Assembly: GCA_937996585.1 (NCBI GenBank)
Contig: CALKUW010000113.1
Coordinates: 1-13,326, forward strand
Direction: 5' to 3'
DNA from: an uncultured Flavobacteriales bacterium
GTDB lineage: Bacteria; Bacteroidota; Bacteroidia; Flavobacteriales_D; Sanyastnellaceae
DNA length: 13,326 nucleotides
A program made the translations under genes and the position numbers. Positions 1-6,950 of the stretch are shown one piece after another. Position 1 is the stretch's first letter. Each line of letters opens with the position of its first letter. A model generated the notes under the pieces. That model ran no database searches. It worked only from the letters and a program-made list of their open reading frames with translations, and was not told the origin of the DNA.

Positions 1-23
1 AGTATTTTGATGGGAATAATGTG

Positions 24-31
24 TATCTTTA
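24..31 (+). promoter_or_regulatory. Candidate -7 promoter element of the peroxiredoxin leader (weak)
   Basis: TATCTTTA matches seven of eight positions of the Bacteroidota -7 consensus TAnnTTTG. If it is used, transcription would start at about position 35, at or just before the ATG of the poly-Cys leader peptide, making the mRNA leaderless or nearly so. A TTG lies at 7-9, but its 14-nt spacing to this element is shorter than usual. A second, poorer candidate (TATTTTGA, 3-10) sits too close to the window edge for its -33 region to be judged. The element is seen; its use is inferred. Confidence 0.3.
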
Positions 32-35
32 AGTC

Positions 36-92
36 ATGCTGAATATGGCCTTCTGTTGTTGCTGTGGTTGTTGCGCACCCCCGGGAGTGTGA
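36..92 (+). CDS. Poly-cysteine leader peptide (18 aa) of a putative attenuator
   Basis: A short open frame runs from ATG at 36 to TGA at 90-92 and encodes MLNMAFCCCCGCCAPPGV. Six of 18 codons are Cys (TGT or TGC, between 54 and 74), four of them consecutive. A second in-frame ATG at 45 could also serve as start; an in-frame TAA at 30-32 rules out a longer frame. A strong intrinsic terminator follows 37 nt after the stop, and the peroxiredoxin gene starts 40 nt beyond it. A run of codons for one amino acid ahead of a terminator is the classic layout of ribosome-mediated attenuation, in which stalling at hungry Cys codons would favour read-through. Poly-cysteine short ORFs acting as cysteine-responsive attenuators are known in mycobacteria. 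The region is also a low-complexity TTG/TGC stretch, so a chance Cys run is possible. No clear ribosome-binding site is visible. Confidence 0.6.
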   Translation: MLNMAFCCCCGCCAPPGV

Positions 93-138
93 TGTCGTGT
101 GCAATGCAGCAGGCCCTTCAGCCGTTCGACGCCCTCCC
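71..138 (+). promoter_or_regulatory. Alternative RNA structures of the putative Cys attenuator
   Basis: Two mutually competing pairings can be drawn by eye. The first pairs TTGCGCAC (71-78, overlapping the last Cys codons) with GTGTGCAA (97-104), giving 8 bp with one G-U. The second is a possible antiterminator: GGGAG (83-87) with CTCCC (134-138), plus TGTCG (93-97) with CGACG (127-131, one G-U). The second would tie up the 5' arm of the terminator at 129-136. A ribosome stalled in the Cys run would block the first pairing and free 83-97 for the antiterminator. A ribosome reaching the stop at 90-92 would cover 83-97 and let the terminator form. The base complementarity is seen; the mechanism is inferred, and no folding energy was calculated. 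Confidence 0.4.
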
Positions 139-160
139 ACAAGAGGGCGTTTTCTTTTTT
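129..160 (+). terminator. Intrinsic terminator upstream of the peroxiredoxin gene
   Basis: A perfect 8-bp stem, ACGCCCTC (129-136) with GAGGGCGT (143-150), encloses the 6-nt loop CCACAA and is followed directly by TTTCTTTTTT (151-160). This is a textbook factor-independent terminator. Its position between the poly-Cys leader and the peroxiredoxin start at 200 suggests an attenuator. Alternatively it ends a transcript coming from left of the window. No good promoter is visible between 160 and 200, so peroxiredoxin mRNA probably has to read through it. Confidence 0.8.
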
Positions 161-199
161 CCAATTTCCTTTTTTCCACCCCCCAAACACCTCCGCATC

Positions 200-856
200 A
201 TGTCGGAACTCCAATCCACCGGGATCCCCCGTATCGGCGATACGGCTCCCCACTTCACCGCCTCCACCACGCATGGAGAGTTGACCCTCAGTGAGTACAA
301 CCAGGACCACTGGGTCGTCTTCTTTGCCCACCCTGCCGACTTCACGCCGGTCTGTACCACGGAGCTGGTCGAATTCGCCCGGAGGAAGGCGGACTTCGAC
401 GCGCTCGGCACCAAGCTCCTCGGGGTCAGCATCGACAGCATACACGCCCACCTCGCGTGGGTGCACTATGTCAAGCAACACACCGGCGTCCTGCTCGACT
501 TCCCCATCATCGCGGACCTCGACACCAAGGTGGCCCAGGCCTACGGGCTTCTCCACCCCGGTGAGAGCACCACAGCCGCCGTCCGCGCTGTCTTCGTGAT
601 CGACCCCAAGGGGACCATCCGCGCCATCGTGTACTATCCGCTCAACGTCGGCCGCAACATTGACGAGGTCCTGCGCCTTGTCCGCGCCCTGCAGACGGCG
701 GATGGCAACGCCTGCGCACTGCCCGCCAACTGGAACACCGGCGACAACGTGGTGGTGCCCCCGCCCAAAACATGGGCCGAGGTCGGTCAGCACGACGGCA
801 AGGGATACGAGCAGACGGACTTCTATCTGCTCAAACGGCCATTGGCCCAGTCCTGA
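200..856 (+). CDS. Peroxiredoxin, Prx6 (1-Cys-type) family
   Basis: This is a cytosolic thiol peroxidase that reduces hydrogen peroxide and organic hydroperoxides. The 218-residue product is the usual length for the Prx6 group. The active-site motif PADFTPVC (45-52) gives peroxidatic Cys52 with Thr49 and Pro45, His44 just before it, and conserved Arg129 in VRAVFVID. The C-terminal part PANWNTGDNVVVPPP is typical of the subfamily. ATG at 200 is chosen because MSELQSTGIPRIGDTAPHF is the normal family N-terminus. The same frame stays open upstream but has no ATG before the terminator and reads low-complexity leader sequence. A second Cys, Cys172, lies just before the PANW segment and might act as a resolving cysteine. 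The gene is preceded by a possible cysteine attenuator, and its TGA directly abuts the convergent E2 gene. The family is certain; the electron donor is not evident. Confidence 0.95.
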   Translation: MSELQSTGIPRIGDTAPHFTASTTHGELTLSEYNQDHWVVFFAHPADFTPVCTTELVEFARRKADFDALGTKLLGVSIDSIHAHLAWVHYVKQHTGVLLDFPIIADLDTKVAQAYGLLHPGESTTAAVRAVFVIDPKGTIRAIVYYPLNVGRNIDEVLRLVRALQTADGNACALPANWNTGDNVVVPPPKTWAEVGQHDGKGYEQTDFYLLKRPLAQS

Positions 857-2146
857 TTACAGGCCCAACAGCACTTCCATCGGATCCTTGGAGCCGAAGA
901 GCATCCGCTCCGGGTGCTCGAGCATCTCCTTGACGGCGACGAGGAAACTCACGCTTTCCTTGCCGTCGATGATCCGGTGGTCGTAGCTGAGGGCCACGTA
1001 CATGATCGGCCGGATCTCCACCTGACCGTTGACCGCCACCGGACGCTCCACGATGTTGTGCATGCCGAGGATGGCGCTCTGCGGAGGATTGATGATGGGC
1101 GTGGACAGCATGGAGCCGAAGACGCCGCCGTTGGTGATGGTGAAGGTGCCGCCGGTCATCTCGTCGACCGTGATCTGGCCGTCGCGGGCGCGGATGGCGA
1201 GCCGCTTGATCTCGGCCTCGATCTGGTCGAGGCTCATGGACTCGGCGTTGCGCACGACGGGCACCATGAGGCCCTTGGGAGAGCTCACGGCGATGCCGAT
1301 GTCGGCGTAGTCGTGCATGACCATCTCCTTGCCGTCGATCATGGCGTTGACGGCGGGGTAGAGTTCCAATGCGGCGGTGACCGCCTTGGTGAAGAAGCCC
1401 ATGAAGCCGAGGCCCACGCCGTGCTGCTCCTTGAACTTTTCCTTGTACTTCTTCCGGAGGTCCATGATCGGCTTCATGTCCACCTCGTTGAAGGTGGTCA
1501 GCATGGCCGTCTCGTTCTTGACGCCGACGAGGCGCTCCGCCACCTTGCGGCGCAGCATGCTCATCTTCTCGCGGCTCACTTCACGGCTTCCGGTCCAGCC
1601 GGCGCCGGGCAGCTGCGGCTGCGGAATGCCCTTGGCCATGGCGGCGAGGACGTCCTGCTTGAGGATGCGTCCTCCCGGGCCAGTTCCCGCGACCTGTCCG
1701 GCTTGCACGCCGTTTTCCTCCATCAACTTGCGGGCGGCAGGAGACGGATGCCCGGCCGCGTGTCCCGCGGGCGCGGCGGTTGCCGAGGCTGCTGCGGGAG
1801 CGGCCACCGGAGCAGGTGCCGGGGTGGGTGCAGCGGCGGGCGTTGGAGCCGGAGCTGCCGCCGGAGCCGGGGCGGCCGCTGGCGGAGCCGCATCGGCCGG
1901 GGCCTCCGCATCGGTGTCGATCAGGCAGACCACGGCGCCCACTGCAACAGCGTCGCCCTCCTCGGCCTTGAGCGTGATGGCACCCGCAACTTCTGCGGGC
2001 AGCTCGAGGGTCGCCTTGTCGCTGTCGACTTCGGCAATGGCCTGGTCCTTGAAGACATAGTCGCCGTCGGACACCAGCCAGGTGGCGATTTCCACTTCCG
2101 AGATGGACTCCCCGGGGCTGGGGACCTTCATTTCAAGGATGGGCAT
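857..2146 (-). CDS. sucB: 2-oxoglutarate dehydrogenase E2: dihydrolipoyl succinyltransferase
   Basis: This core subunit of the 2-oxoglutarate dehydrogenase complex transfers the succinyl group from its lipoyl arm to CoA in the TCA cycle. The 429-residue protein has the full E2 layout. An N-terminal lipoyl domain (about 2-77) carries lipoyl-lysine Lys44 in DSDKATLEL. A flexible Ala/Pro linker spans about 81-130, followed by a peripheral-subunit-binding domain (about 133-170, with GPGGRILKQDVL). The catalytic domain (about 185-429) contains DHRIIDG with His390 and Asp394. A single lipoyl domain, the ending PMEVLLGL and the adjacent E1 gene all favour the succinyl over the acetyl enzyme. It follows sucA by 45 nt on the same strand and is probably cotranscribed from the promoter at 4999-5025. 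Its stop codon touches the stop codon of the convergent peroxiredoxin gene. Confidence 0.97.
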   Translation of the reverse strand: MPILEMKVPSPGESISEVEIATWLVSDGDYVFKDQAIAEVDSDKATLELPAEVAGAITLKAEEGDAVAVGAVVCLIDTDAEAPADAAPPAAAPAPAAAPAPTPAAAPTPAPAPVAAPAAASATAAPAGHAAGHPSPAARKLMEENGVQAGQVAGTGPGGRILKQDVLAAMAKGIPQPQLPGAGWTGSREVSREKMSMLRRKVAERLVGVKNETAMLTTFNEVDMKPIMDLRKKYKEKFKEQHGVGLGFMGFFTKAVTAALELYPAVNAMIDGKEMVMHDYADIGIAVSSPKGLMVPVVRNAESMSLDQIEAEIKRLAIRARDGQITVDEMTGGTFTITNGGVFGSMLSTPIINPPQSAILGMHNIVERPVAVNGQVEIRPIMYVALSYDHRIIDGKESVSFLVAVKEMLEHPERMLFGSKDPMEVLLGL

Positions 2147-2191
2147 GGGCTCTGTGGATCGGGTGGGTGAATCGATGTGGGTTCAAGGTCG

Positions 2192-4975
2192 TCAACCGAG
2201 CTGGAATACGGAATCGATGACGGCCTGGTGGCGTTCGGCGTGCACAACCGGGCTGCCGGCGGCCGGGCTGGCCGACTCGGGGCGGGCGAAGAAGCGGGTC
2301 ACGCCCGGACCGAAACGGTGGAGGTGGGCAAAGGCGCCCATATTGGAGGGCTCCTCCTGCGCCCAGCACAGCGTTGCGCCCTCGTAGCGGTCGAGCACCG
2401 CCCCCAGCTCAGCCGTCGGGAACGGGTAAAGTTGCTCGAGGCGAACCAGCGCGATACTGTCCATCTCGCCGGCCTGTACGCGCTTCTTGCGCTCCTCAAG
2501 AAGGTCGTAGTAGAACTTGCCGGAGCAGAGCACCACGTGCTTCACCCCGTCGGCGCTGCTGCCACCGCGCTGAGGGTCGTCAATGACCGCACGGAAGCGG
2601 CCTTCGGCAAGGTCCGCCATCGTGCTGACGGCGTCGGGATAGCGCAACAGCTTCTTGGGCGTGAACACCACGAGCGGCTTGCGGAAGGGCCTCAAGACTT
2701 GACGGCGGAGCAGATGGAAGTGGTTCGCCGGGGTGGTCGGATTGGCCACCTGTATGTTGTCGCCGGCACAGAGCTGCAGGTACCGCTCCATGCGGCCGCT
2801 GGAGTGCTCGCTGCCCATGCCCTCATAGCCGTGCGGCAGGAAGAGCGTCAGGCCGTTTGGCGCATTCCACTTGTCCTCCCCGGAAGTGAGGAACTGGTCA
2901 ATGATGATCTGCGCCCCGTTGTTGAAGTCGCCGAATTGGGCCTCCCAGATCGTCAGGCCCTCCGGCGTGCCGTAGGCGTAGCCGAAATCGAAGCCCATCA
3001 CCCCGTACTCGCTCAAGTTGGAGTTGTAGATGGACAGCGTTTCCTGCCCCTCCTCGAGGTGGTTCAACGGAATCCGCTCCTCCTCCGTGTCCTCGGTCTT
3101 GACCACGGCGTGGCGGTGGCTGAAGGTGCCGCGCTCCACGTCCTGGCCGCTGACCCGCACCGGATGGCCCTCCACCAGCAGGGTGCCGTAGGCGAGCAAT
3201 TCGCCCAAGCCCCAGTCCAGGCGGTCCTCTTCGATCATGGTCCGGCGGTCCTTGAAGAGCTTCATGACCTTCCGGAAATACTTGCGGTCCTCGGGCAGGC
3301 TGCACAGGGCGGCGGCCAGCTTGCCGAGCCGCTCCCGGTCGAATCCGGTCCAGACCTCCATGGCGTCGTCGCCGGGCTGCTTCATCCGGAAATCCTGCCA
3401 CAGCTTCTCGAGGAAGTTCGTCACGTGGATCTTCTCCGTCGACTTGGCCTGCTCCATGGCCGCATCCAGATTGCCCTCGATGTCCTTGCGCATGGCGTCC
3501 GCCGTCGCGCGGTCCATCAAACCCTCGCCCTCCAGCTGTTGCAGGTAGAGCTCGCGGGCATTCGGGTGCTGCTGGATGGCCTTGTAGAGCTTGGGCTGCG
3601 TGAACTTGGGCTCGTCGCCCTCGTTGTGGCCGTATTTCCGATAGCCAAGCAGGTCGATGAAGACATCCCGGTGCCACTTCTGCCGGTACTCCAGGGCAAT
3701 GCGCACGGCCGTGACCACCGCTTCTGCGTCGTCGGCGTTCACGTGGAAGACCGGGCAGTGAGTGGCCTTGGCGACGTCCGTGCAGTAGATGCTGGATCGG
3801 GCGTCGAGGTAATTCGTCGTGAAGCCCACCTGATTGTTGACCACGAGGTGGATGGTGCCGCCGGTGCGGTAGCCGTCGAGCTGGGCCATCTGGACCACCT
3901 CATAGACGACGCCCTGGCCGGCCACGGCCGCGTCGCCGTGCACGAGGATGGGCACGACGGCGTTTTCATCGTGGTGCTCCCGGTCGATGCGGGCGCGGGC
4001 GATGCCGCCCACCACAGGGTCCACCGCCTCGAGGTGGGACGGGTTCGGCGCGAGCGTGATGTGCACCGGCACCCCGGTGTCGGCCACCATGTCCGTACTG
4101 TACCCCATGTGGTACTTCACGTCGCCGTCGAAGTCGTCTCCGTGGTCGTAGGCCTTGCCGGCGAACTCCTCGAAGATGTCGGTGTAGGGCTTGTTGAGGA
4201 TGTGCGCGAGGGTGTTCAGGCGCCCGCGGTGGGCCATACCGATGATGAACTCCTTGGCCCCCAGCTCGGAACCGCGCTCCACGATGGCGTCCAACGCGGG
4301 CAACAGGCTCTCCCCGCCCTCCACGCTGAAGCGCTTTTGGCCCACGAACTTCTTCTGGAGGAACTCCTCGAATACGGTGGCCTGGTTGAGCTTCTTGAAG
4401 ATCTGCTTCTTCTCCGCCTCACTGAGCACGGGCCGGTTGGCCAGCTCGATGTGGTCCTTGAACCACTCCCAGCGCTCCGGCTCGCGGATGTACATGTATT
4501 CGATACCGATGGAGTGGCAGTAGGTCGCCTCGAGGTGGGCGATGATGTCCCGCAGGGGCGCGGCGCCGATGCCGACCTCGCTGCCCGCCTCGAAGACGGT
4601 GTCAAGGTCCGCCTCATCCAGTCCGAAGTGGGCAATCGAGAGGTCGGGGCTGTAATCGCGACGGGCGCGAACGGGGTTGGTCTTGGTGAACAGGTGGCCG
4701 CGGGTCCGGTAGGCGTGGATCAGGTTGATGACCCTGAACTCCTTGGGGGCCATCGCTACCACCCCATTGGCCAAAGGCACTGCTGCCGTGCTGCCATTTG
4801 CGCTGCCATGACCCGACTCCAACGCCTCCTCGCCATAGATGCGCTGGGCAAAGTCAAAACCGAGGAAGAAGTGCCGCCAGGTCGGGTCGACCGAACCGGG
4901 GTTGTCGAGGAACTGCCGATAGAGCGCCTCGACGGCGGCGGGCTCGGCGTTGCTCAGGTGGGAGTGCAGGTCCAT
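2192..4975 (-). CDS. sucA: 2-oxoglutarate dehydrogenase E1 (ThDP-dependent decarboxylase)
   Basis: E1 decarboxylates 2-oxoglutarate on thiamine diphosphate and succinylates the lipoyl group of E2. At 927 residues it matches the family (E. coli SucA has 933). The N-terminal E1o segment (about 5-45, with SVDPTWRHFFLGFDFAQ) is the part that docks the other subunits. The ThDP domain (about 200-500) includes FIIGMAHRGRLN (243-254), HGDAAVAGQG (346-355), NNQVGF (380-385) and YGHNEGDEP (448-456). The thiamin-pyrimidine domain (about 585-790) includes GQDVERGTFSHRH and LPHGYEGMGSEHSSGR (713-728). ATG at 4975 gives the expected N-terminus and lies just downstream of a well-formed promoter. sucB follows 45 nt later. 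The E3 partner is encoded at 12027 on the other strand. Confidence 0.98.
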   Translation of the reverse strand: MDLHSHLSNAEPAAVEALYRQFLDNPGSVDPTWRHFFLGFDFAQRIYGEEALESGHGSANGSTAAVPLANGVVAMAPKEFRVINLIHAYRTRGHLFTKTNPVRARRDYSPDLSIAHFGLDEADLDTVFEAGSEVGIGAAPLRDIIAHLEATYCHSIGIEYMYIREPERWEWFKDHIELANRPVLSEAEKKQIFKKLNQATVFEEFLQKKFVGQKRFSVEGGESLLPALDAIVERGSELGAKEFIIGMAHRGRLNTLAHILNKPYTDIFEEFAGKAYDHGDDFDGDVKYHMGYSTDMVADTGVPVHITLAPNPSHLEAVDPVVGGIARARIDREHHDENAVVPILVHGDAAVAGQGVVYEVVQMAQLDGYRTGGTIHLVVNNQVGFTTNYLDARSSIYCTDVAKATHCPVFHVNADDAEAVVTAVRIALEYRQKWHRDVFIDLLGYRKYGHNEGDEPKFTQPKLYKAIQQHPNARELYLQQLEGEGLMDRATADAMRKDIEGNLDAAMEQAKSTEKIHVTNFLEKLWQDFRMKQPGDDAMEVWTGFDRERLGKLAAALCSLPEDRKYFRKVMKLFKDRRTMIEEDRLDWGLGELLAYGTLLVEGHPVRVSGQDVERGTFSHRHAVVKTEDTEEERIPLNHLEEGQETLSIYNSNLSEYGVMGFDFGYAYGTPEGLTIWEAQFGDFNNGAQIIIDQFLTSGEDKWNAPNGLTLFLPHGYEGMGSEHSSGRMERYLQLCAGDNIQVANPTTPANHFHLLRRQVLRPFRKPLVVFTPKKLLRYPDAVSTMADLAEGRFRAVIDDPQRGGSSADGVKHVVLCSGKFYYDLLEERKKRVQAGEMDSIALVRLEQLYPFPTAELGAVLDRYEGATLCWAQEEPSNMGAFAHLHRFGPGVTRFFARPESASPAAGSPVVHAERHQAVIDSVFQLG

Positions 4976-4998
4976 GTTTTCGCAGGGGATGCGCTGCG

Positions 4999-5025
4999 CA
5001 AAGTTAACCCGACCACCAACGCCAA
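4999..5025 (-). promoter_or_regulatory. Bacteroidota-type promoter of sucAB
   Basis: Read on the minus strand, TAACTTTG (5006-4999) matches the Bacteroidota -7 consensus TAnnTTTG exactly. A TTG (5025-5023) lies 16 nt upstream as a -33 element. Transcription would start near 4995, leaving a leader of roughly 20 nt before the sucA ATG at 4975. This is the best promoter in the window and the strongest nucleotide-level hint of its taxonomic origin. Confidence 0.65.
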
Positions 5026-5052
5026 CACACTCGTTTTCCGGGCGTTTTCACC

Positions 5053-5088
5053 AAAAAAAGAAAGGGTCAGCTGAGGCGGGCGGTGACC
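5053..5088 (-). terminator. Possible weak terminator after the polyprenyl synthase gene
   Basis: On the minus strand GGTCA (5088-5084) can pair with TGACC (5069-5065) across a 14-nt loop, followed shortly by TTTCTTTTTTT (5063-5053). The U-tract is good, but the stem is only 5 bp and includes the stop codon. It could end the five-gene run before sucA, or merely attenuate it. Confidence 0.3.
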
Positions 5089-6080
5089 ATGGCGGCGACG
5101 CCGTGGAGCAGGGCCAAAGCGGTGTCTGATCCGCCCAGGGCGTCCGGGCGGGCCGCCTTCATGCGGGCGAGGGCGCCTTCGGCGAGGGTGACCTGTCCGG
5201 CCATGGCGTCGCGCAGCTCGGCGTCCACACCGAGGCTCCGGTAGAGGTCCAATACGCGATCCACCTTGCCTTCGCGCTTGTTGCCGAGCTCGGCCTGGAG
5301 CGCTTTGAGGTCCCCTCCCTGCGCCTTTTCGAGGGCGCGGATAAGGAGGAAGGTCTTCTTGTCGGCCAGGATGTCGCCGCCGACCTGCTTGCCGAAATTC
5401 TCCGGGTTGCCGAAGGCGTCGAGGTAGTCGTCCTGAAGTTGAAAGGCCAAGCCGACGTGCAGGCCGAACTCGTAGAGCGCTTCCCGGGTCGCATCGTCCG
5501 CACCGGCAGAGCCACCGCCCATGTCGAGGGCGGCCGCGAGCAGCACGGAGGTCTTGAGCCGGATCATCTCCATGTACTCGTCCAGCGCCACGGCATCGCG
5601 GGTCTCGAAGGCCATGTCCTGCTCCTGCCCCTCGCAGACCTCGAGGGCCGTGCGGTGGTACATCCTGAGCAGCGAGGGCAGGGCTTTTTCCGGCGCCTCG
5701 AGCAGGGCCTCGCAGGCCATCACGTGCAGGGCGTCGCCGGAGAGGATGGCGAGGTTGGCGTCCCATTTCTCATGCACCGTTGCCTGGCCGCGGCGCAAGG
5801 GCGCGTCGTCCATGATGTCGTCGTGCATGAGGGTGAAGTTGTGGAACAGCTCCACCGCAAGGGCGGCGGGGAGCGCCTGTTCCTTCGTGCCACCGCAGGC
5901 CTCGCACGCCGCCATGACGAGCACGGGACGGAGGCGCTTGCCTCCGAGGTCCATGAGGTAGCGGACCGGCGCATACAGCTCAGTGTCGGGATAGCGCCCG
6001 AGGAACTCGGCACACCCCGATTCGAAGGCGGTACGGTAATCGGCCATCGCCGTCCGGGCGTCGAAGGTGTCCGCCATCAT
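5067..6080 (-). CDS. Short-chain polyprenyl (farnesyl/geranylgeranyl-type) diphosphate synthase
   Basis: This soluble prenyltransferase condenses isopentenyl diphosphate with allylic diphosphates. The 337-residue protein has all the usual marks: GGKRLRP (46-52), the first Asp-rich motif DDIMD (87-91) in MHDDIMDDAPLRRG, the second Asp-rich motif DDYLD (217-221), and KTS (176-178). The residue five positions before the first motif is Phe82. A bulky side chain there generally limits chain length to about C15-C20, so a farnesyl or geranylgeranyl product is more likely than a quinone-length chain; the exact product cannot be read. Its start overlaps the rmlA stop in TGATG, so translational coupling is likely. 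The second codon is also ATG, so the start could be 3 nt later. It is the last gene of the five-gene run. Confidence 0.9.
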   Translation of the reverse strand: MMADTFDARTAMADYRTAFESGCAEFLGRYPDTELYAPVRYLMDLGGKRLRPVLVMAACEACGGTKEQALPAALAVELFHNFTLMHDDIMDDAPLRRGQATVHEKWDANLAILSGDALHVMACEALLEAPEKALPSLLRMYHRTALEVCEGQEQDMAFETRDAVALDEYMEMIRLKTSVLLAAALDMGGGSAGADDATREALYEFGLHVGLAFQLQDDYLDAFGNPENFGKQVGGDILADKKTFLLIRALEKAQGGDLKALQAELGNKREGKVDRVLDLYRSLGVDAELRDAMAGQVTLAEGALARMKAARPDALGGSDTALALLHGVAAMVTARLS

Positions 6081-6949
6081 CAGAGGCCGAGGTCGAGTTG
6101 CTGGTGGATGTAGTCGCCGTAGCCGCTCTTGACAAGCTCGTCGGCCAGCGCGCGGGCTTGGTCGGTATCGATGAAGCCCATGCGCCAGGCGATCTCCTCG
6201 AGGCAGGCGATTTTGAGTCCCTGGCGCTCCTCGATGACCTGCACGTACTGGCTGGCCTGGGTGAGCGAAGTGAAAGTGCCGGTGTCCAGCCAGGCCGTAC
6301 CGCGGTCCAGCTTGCTGACGAAGAGTTCGCCCATCTCCAGGTAATGCCTGTTGACATCGGTGATCTCGTATTCGCCCCGTGCACTCGGCTTCAGATTCCT
6401 GGCGATCTCCACCACACGGTTGTCGTAGAAATACAGGCCCGGAACGGCGAAGTTGGATTTCGGCTGGGCCGGCTTCTCCTCGATGCTGAGGACCCGATCC
6501 TCCTCATCGAACTCCACCACGCCATACCGCTCCGGATCGCCCACGTGGTAGGCATATACCATGGCGCCCTCGACATCGGTGTTGTCGCGCAGGATGCGGC
6601 CGAATCCGCGTCCGTAGAAGATGTTGTCGCCGAGGACCAGCGCCACTTTGTCATCGCCGATGAAGTCCGCGCCGAGGACGAAGGCCTGGGCCAGTCCATT
6701 GGGCACCTTCTGCTCCACGTAGGTGAAGGAGCAGCCCCACTGGCTGCCGTCGCCGAGGAGGCGCTGGAAGCCGGGCAGGTCGTGGGGTGTGGAGATGATC
6801 AGGATGTCCCGAATCCCGCTGATCATCAGCGTGGACAAGGGATAGTAGATCATCGGCTTGTCGTAGATGGGCATCAGCTGCTTGCTGATGGCCTTCGTGA
6901 TCGGATAGAGCCGTGTGCCGCTTCCGCCGGCGAGGACAATGCCTTTCAT
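6080..6949 (-). CDS. rmlA: Glucose-1-phosphate thymidylyltransferase (RmlA/RfbA)
   Basis: The enzyme makes dTDP-glucose from dTTP and glucose-1-phosphate, the first step toward dTDP-L-rhamnose and other dTDP-deoxysugars. The 289-residue product is normal length (E. coli enzymes about 292). It carries the nucleotide-binding GGSGTRLYPIT (8-18), SKQLMPIYDKPM, VPNGLAQAF (82-90), LGDNIFYG (106-113), SIEEKP, GEYEITDVN and WLDTGT. ATG at 6949 is chosen because MKGIVLAGGSGTRL is the invariant family N-terminus; the frame stays open for 29 further codons that would overlap the upstream gene and resemble nothing in the family. It starts 17 nt after the dioxygenase stop, and its own stop overlaps the next start. 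rmlB, rmlC and rmlD are not in the window, so the sugar end product is unknown. Confidence 0.96.
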   Translation of the reverse strand: MKGIVLAGGSGTRLYPITKAISKQLMPIYDKPMIYYPLSTLMISGIRDILIISTPHDLPGFQRLLGDGSQWGCSFTYVEQKVPNGLAQAFVLGADFIGDDKVALVLGDNIFYGRGFGRILRDNTDVEGAMVYAYHVGDPERYGVVEFDEEDRVLSIEEKPAQPKSNFAVPGLYFYDNRVVEIARNLKPSARGEYEITDVNRHYLEMGELFVSKLDRGTAWLDTGTFTSLTQASQYVQVIEERQGLKIACLEEIAWRMGFIDTDQARALADELVKSGYGDYIHQQLDLGL

Positions 6950-6950
6950 G

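Noticed and set aside
10..42. Small frame ATG at 10 or 19 ending at TGA 40-42
   Set aside because: It encodes at most 10 residues with no amino-acid run, and overlaps the better poly-Cys frame in another phase.
56..199. N-terminal extension of the peroxiredoxin (frame open upstream of the ATG at 200)
   Set aside because: It has no ATG in frame before the terminator, would begin at a TTG, reads low-complexity leader and terminator sequence, and the ATG at 200 gives the normal family N-terminus.
1723..1911. Repetitive GC-rich stretch in sucB as a possible DNA repeat array
   Set aside because: It encodes the Ala/Pro linker between the lipoyl and subunit-binding domains, which is naturally low-complexity in E2 proteins.
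914..2170. Long plus-strand open frame opposite sucB, also others opposite rmlA, the dioxygenase and the exporter
   Set aside because: All mirror well-supported genes codon for codon and carry low-complexity Ala/Arg/Gly/His-rich translations typical of GC-rich antisense frames.
2177..5074. Long 965-codon open frame on the plus strand opposite sucA
   Set aside because: It is an antisense shadow of the high-GC sucA gene; its His/Val/Leu-rich translation lacks any recognisable domain, while sucA matches its family over the full length.
5067..5074. Perfect palindrome TCAGCTGA at the polyprenyl synthase stop as a regulatory site
   Set aside because: An 8-bp palindrome with no loop cannot form a useful hairpin and is expected by chance; the GGTCA/TGACC pairing with a T-tract is the better terminator candidate.
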